DNA of 64,000 nt from Flaccisagitta enflata (GCA_965153355.1 OZ231126.1:69006001-69070000); one strand, 5' to 3'. Positions 10,564 through 20,989 are shown, counted from the first letter of the stretch. The notes: generated from the letters alone by a model not told the origin. Translations and numbers: made by a program.

Positions 10564-10690
10564 TTAGCCGCGGACACGCGACTCTAGAACTTGCCGTGTC
10601 GATCGGTCTGTTGGTCGGTCTGTTGGTCGGTCTGTCAGTCGGTCACATTTCTGTTATCCACTCCTGCCCACCCGTCCGCGACTGGCCTTG
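10564..10690 (+). mobile_element. Helentron-like element, short copy
   Basis: Starts TTAGCCGCGGACACGCGACT (terminal hairpin), followed by a GGTC/TGTT tract and TCCTGCCCACCCGTCCGCGACTGGCCTTG, which is the family's distal subterminal repeat and outer end. The distal repeat GTCCGCGACT mirrors this copy's own hairpin arm rather than that of other copies. Confidence 0.75.
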
Positions 10691-10983
10691 TCTTATCTGT
10701 TCTCACTACAATTACTTGAGGACGGTAGATAATCTCAAGACTTAGTGGCACTCATGTCCTCAATAACAGTTTTGCAAATCAAGTAAGATTGTAAAGTGTG
10801 CTCATGTCTCAAGGGATGGTAATGGGGTATAGCAAGGCATTTGATTGAATCTCTTTTGAAATGAACAAAACAGGTTTACCCATATCCAACAATTGCGTGC
10901 TTTGGTCATGAAAGAGTCTTCAAATATTTTGAGTTTTTTTTGTCAAATCTGCTATTTGAGTCATTGGATAAATCACTGCAGAA

Positions 10984-11528
10984 AGAATAGTCGCAAAAGT
11001 GTCAGATGTTCAGCAGTACCCATTGCCCCTATGTCAGTGTGTGTGATTGTGTGATGGTGAGAGGGGCAGCGGCCCTGCAGGGGCCGATGACCCATGCTTT
11101 GTAAGTTCTGAGGCGTTAGGCTAGGATTTGAGCCTTGATACTAGGACTGGAGATTTGAGCATCAAGGCAGGGATTTAAGCCTCAAGGTTGAAATTTGAGC
11201 CTCAAGGCTGGGACTTGAGCCTAAAAGTTGGGATTTGAGTCTCAGGGCTGGGATTTGAGCCTCCAGGCCGGGATTAGAGCCGCAACACTGGGATTTGAGC
11301 CTAAAAGCTGGAATTCTAGCCTCAAGGCTGGAATATGAGCCTTGAGGCTGGAATTTGAGCCTCAAGGCAGGAATTTGACCCTCAAGGCTGGAATTTGAGC
11401 CTTGAGGCTGGGATTGAGCCTCGAAAAGGGGAGGGGACGTACGGAGAAGAAGGAGAAGAAGGAGGTGAAATTTCCCTATGTGTGACAGCATAGGTCAATG
11501 ACCCCTTCGGAGTGGCTGCCCAAAAAGA
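10984..11528 (+). mobile_element. D-family element with 20-bp array
   Basis: Module GTTCAGCAGTACCCATTGCC, hairpin block GGGGCAGCGGCCCTGCAGGGGCCG, an array of a 20-bp unit (GAGCCTCAAGGCTGGGATTT) from 11,130 to about 11,420, and a degenerate inverted end finishing in GGCTGCCCAAAAA. Confidence 0.7.
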
Positions 11529-11689
11529 GGGTTTGTCCATGATTTTACAGTTAGTTTCCTCCTGAGGTTAACCAACCCTATCTTTAATCCTTTGTGGCAT
11601 AAACTTTTAAACAAGCAAATAGTAAAAGCTCCTTCCAATGCAGAGAAAAAATTGTTTTTGCCTTGAATATAAGTATTCTCTCAATGTTT

Positions 11690-11862
11690 TACTTTTCTCC
11701 ACCTATTCAATTCTGTTATCTGAGCTTTGGCATACAAAAACCGTCACATATTAGCATTATACACTAAAGATTTCAAGACTTTTTGCCCAGAAGTTAACAA
11801 ATTATAAAGGTTTCCCATTTTGCACTCCGATCTGAAGACAGTGTGAGGTTTTTGAGCATTTT
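11690..11862. repeat. half copy of CACCGTC fold-back MITE
   Basis: Matches the right half of the 557-bp elements at 42,898 and 57,017: CTGAGCTTTGGCATACAAAA, CCGTCACAT, and a diverged end CCGATCTGAAGACAGTGTGA. The left half is missing. Confidence 0.65.
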
Positions 11863-12097
11863 GGAAGGTACAGAGAGGTCAGAGAATAAACAAGTCGCTA
11901 AAGCGTCATATGATCAGCGGTTCCCAATGCCCCATTTATACTAAGTAACGGGTGGTCAAAAAAAAAGTGACCAAGCTAGTTAGTAATCAGATTCATTTAG
12001 CTAAATGGGGCAGTGGCCTTGGAGGAGCCAATGATTTATGACAGAAGACGGAAAAATTGCCCTATGTGGAATCATAGGTCATCGGCCCCTCTGATGG

Positions 12098-12665
12098 TCA
12101 GATGGTCATTGGTACTCGTGCCATGCTTGAGTAGGTTGTGATTGAAGTTGAGGGAGGGGGCAGGGCAGCGGCCCCGAAGGGGCCGATGGCCTATACTTTT
12201 AAACATGAGGAAATTTCTCCACCTGGTGGTTGGGATTTGGGCCTTTGGGCTGAGGTTCAGGTCTAGGGCTGGGGTTTTGAGCCTTCATGAGGCTAGGATT
12301 TGGGCTTTGAGGGTGGGATTCAGGCTTTAAGGCTGGGATTTGGGCCTTGAGGCATGGATATGGGGCTGATGTCTGGAATTCCGCAGAATTTGGCCAAATT
12401 CTGCCAGATTTGGCCTAATTTGGCAGATTTAGGTTATTTGGTAGAAATTGGCAGAAATTGGCCAATTTGGCTAAATTTGCAGAATTTGGCAGAATTTGGC
12501 AGATTTTGGCAGAATTCGGCAAATTGTGGCAGAACTTGGGTTTGGAGATCAAGGGGACGGGGGGGGGGGGGGGGGGACAGACAGAGAAGAAGAAGAAGAA
12601 GGAGAAATTTCCCCATGTGCAAAAGCATAAACCATCGGCCCTTTCGGGACCCCTTCCCAAAAATG
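12098..12665 (+). mobile_element. D-family element with TTTGGC array
   Basis: Module GGTCATTGGTACTCGTGCC, hairpin block GGCAGCGGCCCCGAAGGGGC, degenerate 20-bp units, then a TTTGGCAGAATT-type array (12,370-12,540), a poly(G) run, GAA repeats and a degenerate inverted end (CGGCCCTTTCGGGACC..CCCAAAAA). Confidence 0.65.
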
Positions 12666-12669
12666 TAAC

Positions 12670-12750
12670 ATGTGACGGACAGCCTGATTGATTAACCAAC
12701 TGACGGAATGGCGAGCAAAGCGGGGCGTAGAGTCATGTAGCACACAACCA
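12670..12750 (-). mobile_element. Helentron-like terminal fragment
   Basis: GACGGAATGGCGAGCAAAGC then GGGGCGTAGAGTCATGTAGC and ACACAACC: a diverged version of the family's ACAAAGCGGGGTGTAG plus hairpin end. Confidence 0.5.
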
Positions 12751-12913
12751 AAAAAAGATGTACATCCATTTGGGGCGTAAATCTATCTTTAACGACTGTT
12801 TATGATTATATAAGTCTGTACTATTGTAGTTGTTTAATTGCATAATCATGGAATTGTGCCATTATGTCATTTTGTGGCATGTAATTGTATAGTTATTTGA
12901 TTATACCAATAAA

Positions 12914-12958
12914 GGCGGCTAATCGCCGTAGGAAAAAAGTCGTAAATGCTGGGAGAAA

Positions 12959-13048
<90 letters not shown>

Positions 13049-13083
13049 CGGAGAGCGGGAGACAGACAAAGAGACAGACAAAA

Positions 13084-13126
<43 letters not shown>

Positions 13127-13476
13127 GCATGAGTGATTTGAAAGCTAGCATCATTTTGACTTATTCCATGTTGCATAGGGCCTGAAATTAGGAAGAATGA
13201 AAAATATTGATCTTTGGAAAAAAATGGAAAAATGCGAGAAAATAAAAAAAGATTAAAAAAATCATAGCTCCAAAACTATCGATGGCACTGAATTCTGCTT
13301 GGCGTCATCTGAAAGAGGAGAATTAGCTCTTTCTTAGCTAATAATTTCATACGTAGTACCATTCAGCCCCAAAAGCTTACCAACTTTCCCCAAACGCCCC
13401 ATGAGAAAAAGAGAAAACATTTTTTTCTTTGCGGAACTCAAAAAGTCTTCGAATCTTCGAATCACGACTTTTTTCC
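12914..13476 (-). mobile_element. non-autonomous element with GGAAAAAAGTCG ends
   Basis: Ends GGAAAAAAGTCGT (12,931) and ACGACTTTTTTCC (13,476) bracket 546 bp including a (GA)n run (12,960-13,050) and a (CAGA)n run (13,086-13,126). The right half is homologous, in reverse, to 5,990-6,180. The perfect hairpin GGCGGCTAATCGCCG (12,914-12,928) lies just outside the terminus, as at 6,395-6,409, and the conserved block continues to TACCAATAAA, so the true end may include the hairpin. Confidence 0.65.
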
Positions 13477-13576
13477 AAATAATTATGTAAATATGTTGAT
13501 ATGGAAATACATATGAAATTAAAACATGGAAAGAGCGACTATTTCCCTGTTGTCAGCTCTGGCCTCTCGCCTTTAC

Positions 13577-14273
13577 CTCTGAATATCTTCATGAATTGAT
13601 TTATGTTTGATGTTTTTCATGACAAAAAACACACCAAAAACATAAACGACGACGGGTCCAAGCAAAATCAGAGATGCAACATGCAGCAAAATTCGCATCC
13701 ATTTGGGCAGAACTTGGAGAGGAGAGTCACGGCGGCGAAACAGGTAAAGGACGATGAAGAATTGGAACAAGCCGCCAGCCGCGATCCATGTTGTTGTTAG
13801 AATAGCAAAAACACGCTGCGGGACTTCCTTACTGCCTACATTGACATCAGAACTATGATCTAATACTTTGACTGGGATTGGCCGCTTCTTCCAGTCTTTG
13901 CAAAGAACAGACACATCGAGTTTAAACCTCGACCAATATACCCAGCTGTGTCCAAAACTTTCTACAGGCAAATTCAAAAAAGCCTCACTGGCAGACATCA
14001 ATTCCTCATTTGTGATAGTGGAGAGTTTTAGAGAACGTTCAATTCCTGCATAAAAAAGCGACCTGAATTCCTCATTTGTAAATTTGTTAAATACCTCGTT
14101 CTGTTTTTTATACTGATCTATTACTAACTCCAATTCCGCTTTTGTCAAGTTGGACAATATTTTGACTTCTTGGTACTTCCTCTCTATGTGAGTTTTTAAT
14201 CTCTTGATTACATTCTCACGATGGTAGAGACGACACTCTTCCTCATTTCCATAGATGTCACGGAGGTCAGCCT
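13577..14273 (-). CDS. XKR protein, upstream exon (N-terminus missing)
   Basis: This 697-bp internal exon begins after a strong 3' splice site (CATTGTTTTCAG) and ends at AGAG/GTAAAG, leaving two bases of a codon that the next exon completes. It encodes about 231 residues: a long hydrophilic charged stretch (about 1-155) and two hydrophobic helices (FAILTTTWIAAGGLFQFFIV and LLHVASLILLGPVVVYVFGV), equivalent to the second and third helices of XKR proteins. The first helix with its usual D-I-x-x-D pattern is not here, so at least one 5' exon lies upstream; I could not find it in 14.3-19 kb. The 150-residue hydrophilic insert before the second helix is longer than in vertebrate XKRs. Alternative: another XK-like invertebrate subfamily. 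Confidence 0.78.
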
Positions 14274-14283
14274 CTGAAAACAA

Positions 14284-14564
14284 TGGAGGGGGAAGGAAAA
14301 AATGTGTCTGTTATTTCTGTTATCTCCTCTTTCCCTTCGTACAGATTCAAATGATCGCAGGTTCAAGTATGCAGATACCCAGTCTCAATTCCTAATTGGG
14401 ACTAACTGAGGAGAGAATTAGGGTCCTCTGACTCAAAGATAAAGAGAAATGTACAAAATAAAGGAACAACTCAATTTTTGCTTTGCGCCTTTTTTAGGCA
14501 CATTTATATCTGAAATTTGATGTACAGTCATACGCCGCTCCAAAAGACCCGCTTTTTCTGGTTT
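14284..14564. other. upstream XKR intron sequence
   Basis: Starts with the minus-strand polypyrimidine/3' splice region and shows no further exon that I can recognise. Confidence 0.4.
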
Positions 14565-14752
14565 TTAGTCGCATGCTACGCGACTCTATGACCCGCTATG
14601 TTTGTCGGTCGGTCGGTCTGTCCGGGTTAACTTTTTTTGGCGTTTACAGGCGGTTTTTGCGTTACTGCTCCTGCCAAATTGCTTGAATAGCCTTTTCAAT
14701 CACTACCCCTGCCAACCCGCACGCTACTTTGGTAGCCGTGTATACGGCCTTG
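14565..14752 (+). mobile_element. Helentron-like element
   Basis: TTAGTCGCATGCTACGCGACT hairpin end, GTCG/GTCT tetranucleotide tract, the shared TTTTTGCGTTACTGCTCCTG block, and the distal end CCCGCACGCTACTTTGGTAG then CCGTGTATACGGCCTTG. Encodes nothing. Confidence 0.75.
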
Positions 14753-15118
14753 CTGATGGGAAAATGGAGGAACAGTGATTATCCCCATTTCCTCATTTTC
14801 TCATTTTCCCATTCCCATTCCCCATTTTCTCATCTTGCAATATTTCAAGCCAAAGACACAAGATTAGTCCTAAATAAAAGATGATTTGATAAATTTATAA
14901 AACTACATCAAATTTGTTTTCATACTAGACCATTAACATGATCCCAGCTTTAACTGTTCAAAAAAGAGAGAAATTTAAAAATGCTCTCTTTCACAATTTT
15001 TATTGAAAATTCTGCCTATGAGAGAAAATTAGTTTTTACTTAAAAGACTTGTAAAATCTAAACTACTTGGCCGATTTTGATGAAATTTTGATACAAAAAA
15101 CGTCAATCTATGCTTTTT
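14753..15118. other. AT-rich DNA and MITE half-copy
   Basis: A CATTTTCCCATTCCCATT simple tract at about 14,780-14,835, then AT-rich sequence ending in AAATTTTGATACAAAAAACG, a block shared with the fold-back element at 43,608-44,033 and with 52,130-52,150. No gene. Confidence 0.5.
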
Positions 15119-16159
15119 GGGCAGCGGCCCCAAAGGGCCGATGTCCTGTAGGACACAGGGGGAAATTTCCATCCGTCCGTCCGTCCGTCCATCCGTCCTT
15201 CCGTCCCCCCCATTGGCCATCGAGGCCACATATCCTCACTCTCAGGCCTGATTTAGGCCCTCTAAGCCCTCAAATCAGCTCTCATGGCCTCAAATCAGCT
15301 CTCTGGGCCTCAAATCAGCTCTCCAGGCTTCAAATCAGCTCTTAAGGCCTCAAATCAGCTCTCAAGGCCTCAAATCCGCTCTCCAGACCTCAAATCAGCA
15401 TTCCAGGCCTCAAATCGGCCCTCCAGGCCTCAAATCTGCCCCCATGGCCTAAAGCTTGCCCCCAGACCTCAAATCTAATCTTCAGGCATAAATCTCCTCA
15501 GACCTCAAACCCCGCCTCAATTATCTCTTAGGCCTGCTATATTCCCCCTTAGGACGTATGGAAATTCCCCCCTGTGTCCTACAGGACATTGGCCCTTTGG
15601 GGCCGCTGCCCTGCTCTCATTCCACTGCTTTACTTGGTCACCCCAAGCAGGCAAGGCTGGGCGATTCGTATTGGGTATTGTATTGTCTTTACAATACTTG
15701 TTAATATTGGGTTTACCCAATACTTACTATGGGTATTGTTATTTTCCCAATACAATACAATACAACAATTTTTTTTTTTTTTGAGAAAATAGTGAAATAT
15801 TGAATAGGAAGATTAATAAAAAAAAAGTCGGTGGATGTGATGAGGTAAAAAAATTGCTGTAACAAAGGTCAAGTGCACTGGTGAAAAATAAAAGTAGGGA
15901 AAAACAGACATAAGCATGGGGAGGAAGAAGAGGATAAAGTTGGGTGGATGAGGAGGATGAGGGGAAATCGATTTTTCAGGAAGTGTAGAAGAAAAAGTGG
16001 TGAAGAAAAAATGGTGAAGAAGAAAATAAGGTTTGGAGGATGAGGAGGATGAGGATAAATTGATTTTCCCTCAGATATAATTCCTCACTTCCTCAGATCT
16101 AATCTTGGGTCAGAACACTCAAGGAGGAGAGAAAGAGAGGAAATAGCAGCCCAAAGGCA

Positions 16160-16945
16160 GTAAGTGGTCAGCGGTACCCGTGCCCTGCTTGAGTAGGAAG
16201 TGATGAAGGTTGAGAGGGAGCAGGGCAGCGGCCCCGAAGGGGACGAAGTCCTGTAGAACACAGGGGGAATCTGTCTGTCCGTCCATCCGTTCGTCCGTCC
16301 GTCCGTCCTGTTTGCCTTCCTTCTGTCCAGGATGCCCTGTTATTCAAATTTTCATTGAATATCAAGGAGAACTGACATAAGGCAGAATATGGACAATGGT
16401 ACCCTTGCCATTTTTATATAGCTTGTAGTTTAAGTTGAGGCAGGAGCAGGCCAGGATCTGGGTCTCTAAGGCCAGAATCTGGGTCTCAGAGACCAATTTC
16501 TTGGTCTCAGAGGCAAGGATTTCAGTTTCTGAGGTCAGGATTTGGTCCTCTGAGGCTAGGATTTAGGTCTTTTAGGCCAGCACCTAGGTCTTCAGAGGTC
16601 CAGAATCTGGGTCCCAAAGGTCCAGGATCTGGGTCTCTAAGCTTGGATGTGGGTTTTTGGAGCCAGAATCTAAGTTTAAGGGGCCAAGATGATAGAACTC
16701 AGGCCAGAATTCAGGTTTTCTAGCCAGATAAGGCCCATTTTACCTGGTCTTAGGCCATTTTGCCTGGATTTGGCCAATTTTGGGCGGATTTGGACCATTT
16801 TGCTCGGATTTGGGCCATACAGTTTGGATTTGGGCCCCCAAGGAGCCGGTGAGAGGGACGTACGGACGTACGGACGTCACGGACGGACGGACAGAGGACA
16901 GATTCCCCCTGTGTTCTGAGACTTGACCCCGGGACACGCTGCCCA
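16160..16945 (+). mobile_element. D-family element nested in hAT-like element
   Basis: Module GTGGTCAGCGGTACCCGTGC, hairpin block GGCAGCGGCCCCGAAGGGGA, palindrome CCTGTAGAACACAGG, CCGT tract, 20-bp array (GGATCTGGGTCTCTAAGGCC) changing to a TTTGG-based array, then the reverse CGGA tract and a degraded inverted end (CCCCCTGTGTTCTGAGAC). Confidence 0.7.
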
Positions 16946-16959
16946 ACACACACACACAC

Positions 16960-17042
<83 letters not shown>
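16945..17042. repeat. (CA)n microsatellite
   Basis: About 98 bp of CA with one early interruption, directly abutting the D-family end. Confidence 0.97.
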
Positions 17043-17044
<2 letters not shown>

Positions 17045-17541
17045 CAACAACGTAAATAAACCAAAGATGAACAAGAACCTAAATTATTTGTTTATTCAAG
17101 ATTCATCAAAAAGCTTATATTAGGTGAAAAAAAGTATTGTTATGTAATGGGTACAGTTTTTCTAGGTATTGTATTGTATTGGTATTGTATTGTATTGGCC
17201 CAATACTTTCAAAAATTGTATAGTTATTGTATTGTTAAAGAAAATGCAAAATCGCCCGGGCTTGCAAGCAGGGCATCGGGTACCGCTGACCATGTGCGAT
17301 CCTTGGATGACTAGTTAAGAGATAATCAGTCTGAAGTCCGAGATATGTGGCATCTCTGAGCAAAAGCTCAACAGAATCCGGCATCTCAGGCTGATGACCC
17401 GGTATAACAGATGAAGTTTGTTATTGGGATTTAATAGAATTGGACTGAGCACAATTATAACAGATCGCTCAAGTGCCATATGGTCGGCGGTTTTGATGGC
17501 CCATTTATTCTGACGATTATCTCAAGTTACTTAGATTGATA

Positions 17542-19363
17542 CACCGTCCTTAGATCGATTTGAAAAATGTAAAACCTTTATAGCTCCTTAACTACTACAC
17601 AAAAAGTCTTCAAATTTTGAGTGAACATTGCTAACATGTGACCGTTTTGTTATGTATAACCTTAAATATAGATACTGAATGATTGAGGTACAGCAAAACC
17701 CTGATAAAACGGTCATTTTTGAAGCAAAATAAACCTTTTCTCACCTTTTTTTAGAAGGAGCTGTCTTACGCTGCTGAACTAACTGAACTAGAACCCCAAA
17801 AACACTTACAGACTGATGATGAACATACATACACTTCAATTTTGCTTGAAAATGTGATGATTTTCATTAGTTTTGAAAAAAAAAAATGATTGATTTTCCA
17901 TGTTTACCATTAACAATTCTCAAAAATCACCCAAACTTTGTGAAAATTCCGTTAAGTATCCATTTCATTTTTAATTTTCAAAGAATATCTTTTCTACATG
18001 CAATTACCAATGATTTTATACCAATTTTAACGTTTTAATTTGATCTGTTTAAAAGTTACAAGAAGAAAAGAGCGGAGGAAAAATTTACCATGGCTCAAAA
18101 ATGCTCATTCTTTCAGTGTTTTGCTGTACCCCAATTATTCAGTATCTATATCTAAACGGCCAGAAGTCTCACTTGCAAAATTCTTTAAAAAAAAAAAAAA
18201 AAAATGGACCCATCCCAGATTTTTGCACAGGGGACCTAAAAAGGCTGTAGAACAAGATTCTGATGTTCATTTTGACCTGACTTGAGCCAAAAAAAAAAGA
18301 AACGGTTTTTATTGCAAAAAACGGCTATTTTTCCTAAAAAAATAGTATTAAATGAAATTTTTTTGACTTTTTTTTTACAGAAACATAAAGTCCCAATAGT
18401 AATTGATATTTGAGTGACTTTAGAACAATTTTGAATCGGTCTATGAGGTTCAAAAATAGCATTAAAATGCTCAAAAATGAAGAAATGACCTAAAAATTAA
18501 AAAATTGTCAAAACTGATGTTTTGGAACAGTTTCTTAGGGTAAAATATGCTGTCAGTATGAATTTCATTGATTTACTTAAAAAAACATAGCCGTGATAAG
18601 CGAAAAACGCAAAACCGCAATATGCAAATGAGGTCAAAGTGCGGTTTTTGCAAAAAATGGCTTTGGAAAGGTAAGTACTCAATATTTTATTGTGTTTAGC
18701 TCCTATAAAAAGAAAAAACATGTTTTGCCATTTTTTGCAAAAATCGCACTTTAATCTCATTTGCATATTGCGGTTTTGCGTTTTTCGCTTATCACGGCCA
18801 TGTTTTTTGGAGTAAATCGATGAAATTCATACTGACAGCATATTTTTCCCTAACAAACTGTTCCAAATCATCAGTTTTGACGATTTTTTAATTCTTAGGT
18901 CATTTCTTCATTTTTGAGCATTTTAATGCTATTTTTGAACCTCATAGACCTATTAAAAATTGTTCTACATTCACTCAAATATCAATTACTATTGGTACTT
19001 TATGTTTCTGCAAAAAAAAGGGCCAAAATATTTCATTTAATGCCATTTTTTAAGGAAAAACAGCTGTTTTTTGCACTAAAACCCGTTTCTTTTTTTTTTG
19101 GCTCAAGTTAGGTCAAGATGAACATCAGAATCTTGTTCTACAGCCTTTTTAGGTCCCCTGTGCAAAAATCTGGGATGGGTCCATTTTTTTTTTTTCATAA
19201 CCCTTAAAATTGAGATTTTCTCCATCGAGATTCCTGGCCGTAAACTTTTGCATAACAAAACGGTCACATGTCAGCAATGTTTGCTGAAAATTTGAAGACT
19301 TTTTGCCAAGTAGTTTAGGAATTATAAAGGTTTAAAATTTTTCAAATCGATCTAAAGACGGTG
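17542..19363. mobile_element. giant fold-back element, CACCGTC ends, TA target
   Basis: An imperfect palindrome of 1,822 bp. CACCGTCCTTAGATCGATTT at the left is matched by AAATCGATCTAAAGACGGTG at the right, and TA flanks both sides. The arms pair through most of their length (for example CGCAAAACCGCAATATGC at 18,608 with its complement ending at 18,780), leaving a loop of about 64 bp (18,663-18,726). TA flanks with short CACCGTC ends suggest Tc1/mariner-type mobilisation, but no transposase is present. Confidence 0.8.
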
Positions 19364-19680
19364 TAGAGTAGCAGCCCTGGAGGATTGTTGCCAATCACTG
19401 TTGGTCCATCTGTCATTAAGCCCGTCTAATGTATATCTGTCTACCTTTGTTTCATTTTCGTCCCCTTTCATTCATTCTATTACAAAGAAAGATAAATTGA
19501 CAGCGCTGAATATTCAAGACCCATAATTGTTGGTTTCAAATTTGTTAAAAGGTTTTCTCACATACTGGGAACACCCCACAAAGTGCCATCAAAGAAAACG
19601 TCATATTTCAGCTTTTAGGAAAGATAATCAAATTCTGAAAAAAGTTCTAAAAAGCACTTATTAACCGATTTTATGAGATA
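19364..19680. other. intergenic, nothing recognised
   Basis: Contains no credible ORF. A segment around ATCAAATTCTGAAAAAAGTT is similar, in reverse, to about 42,760-42,800, so it is probably old repeat DNA. Confidence 0.4.
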
Positions 19681-19950
19681 CAGTGTGGCGCAAAAAAAAG
19701 TTTTAGGTAGTATTAAATCCCATTTTAAAGCAATACACAGAACCTTTTAATTATTTTCTCTTTATCATCTATACTATCTTTGCCAAAAGAAACGCAGCAG
19801 TTAATAAAATAAGTTAATAAATACTCAAATACTACAAACAAATGCCAAAAATTCATTCTAGTAATGAGTATGGGCTCCACCAGCATCAGTGATGGCTCGC
19901 ATTCGCCTTGGCATGGTAGAGCTGCTGCAGGTATTCAGGTGTGATTGCTC

Positions 19951-20872
19951 TCAAACCTTTTGGGCAATTTTTTTCAGGCCCTTGATTGAGGTCGCGCGTT
20001 CGTGCCTCTGCATGTGCTTCATCTGACTCCACAGGTTCTCGATTGGGTTGATGTCAGGCGAGTTACCAGGCCAGCCCGGGAAAAGCCTGACGCCGTTTGC
20101 CACATGCCATTCCTTTGTCAACTTTGCTCGGTGGGCCGGAGCACCATCCTCCATTAGCTGCATGGCATTGCGTGTCCCGACTTTGAGGAATTTGAAAATT
20201 TCCGCACGTTGAAGCACCATCTGGTAGCAATTCGCATTGACGGTGCCTTTGATGAAAATGAGCTTGCTTTTCTTTGTTGGTGTTATCGCCCCAAAAACCA
20301 AGATTTTCATTGGGTGCTTGGTTGTCGTTTCAACGCACTCTGGTAGAAATTCCTCCCCCGGCCTGGGCCGCACAAATTGAAGACACCCATTTTCTCTGAC
20401 TTGCATCCAAGTCTCGTCGCTGCAGCAGATTTTCTCCCAGTCTTCCGCGGTCCAGTTTTTGTATTTTTTTGCGAAATGAAGTCGCTTCTCCTTCATTTGC
20501 TCCGTCTTCAGCAGTTTCTTCCAAGGTGTTCTTGCCGGTAATCCCATCAACAGAAGTCGCGTGTTCACCGTCCTCGTTGCGATTTGGATGCAGTTTCTGG
20601 TTGCTTTGCGCCATTCTTTGTTGAGATCACTGGCAGATTTCTTTCGATTCTCGAGCGCGATCTTTTCAAGCATGTTGTCTTGCGCTTCAATTGCGGCCCG
20701 AGGTTGTCCAGACTTCGCACGATCTTGGTAACTTCGGATGGCGTCAAATTTTGAGAAATCTTGAGACGCTCATGCAGTGGCAGTCAAGCTTCTTTGCAAT
20801 GTCCCGGCTACTGAGACCTTCATCTCTCAGCGCTACTATTGCCCCTCTGGTAGGCAAAGAAAGGCGCGGCAT
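19951..20872 (-). pseudogene. Tc1-like transposase, frameshifted
   Basis: A cut-and-paste DDE transposase. The first ATG (20,872) opens a frame with a helix-turn-helix (RGAIVALRDEGLSSRDIAKK), which is interrupted by a frame change near 20,770. The frame then continues through KSGQPRAA to a 240-residue stretch carrying the catalytic triad: D in CCSDETW, D in MEDGAPAH and E in SPDINPIENLW. I count 35 residues between the last D and the E (DD35E), one more than classical Tc1 (DD34E). Total length is about 307 codons, against 340 or so for the family. It lies inside the Tc1-like element and is inactive as it stands. Confidence 0.85.
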
Positions 20873-20989
20873 AATAAAATAAATGAAGGAACAGTAAAAA
20901 ATAGAAAGTTACGCGGCTTGTAAACATGCACGCGCATCTCAACAGAAAGAAACGTAATGCGGAAATTTAGAGGCCATTTTTTTTTCACC

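Larger units (their letters stand above)
10505..13576 (-). other. XKR intron filled with repeats
   Basis: This 3,072-bp intron contains a Helentron-like copy (10,564-10,690), two D-family elements (10,984-11,528 and 12,098-12,665), half of a TA-flanked CACCGTC fold-back element (about 11,690-11,862), a Helentron end (12,670-12,750) and a GAAAAAAGTCG-ended element with (GA)n and (CAGA)n tracts. Confidence 0.75.
15652..17264. mobile_element. hAT-like element, TSD CAAGCAGG
   Basis: Bounded by the 8-bp direct repeat CAAGCAGG (15,644-15,651 and 17,265-17,272), which lies in D-family sequence whose intact form is seen at 3,160-3,175. The ends CAAGGCTGGGCGATT and AATCGCCCGGGCTTG are inverted, and TATTGTATTG-rich blocks lie inside both ends. 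Eight-bp duplications and CA-rGG ends are typical of the hAT superfamily. No transposase remains; a second D-family element and a (CA)n run sit inside. Confidence 0.75.
15119..17330 (-). mobile_element. D-family element, best-preserved ends, split by hAT
   Basis: The clearest member. A 54-bp inverted end at 15,119-15,172 is matched almost perfectly by 15,558-15,611. Each end holds the hairpin CGGCCCCAAAGGGCCG, the palindrome TGTCCTGTAGGACA and a CAGGGGG tract. Between them are a CCGT tract (15,171-15,208) and an array of a 20-21-bp unit (CCTCAAATCAGCTCTC type). Beyond 15,611 the copy continues toward the GCATCGGGTACCGCTGACCA module, which is displaced to 17,273 by an 8-bp-duplicating insertion (15,652-17,264). 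Confidence 0.75.

Noticed and set aside
18497-18766. 89-codon minus-strand ORF
   Set aside because: It lies wholly within the arms and loop of the fold-back element and has no family similarity.
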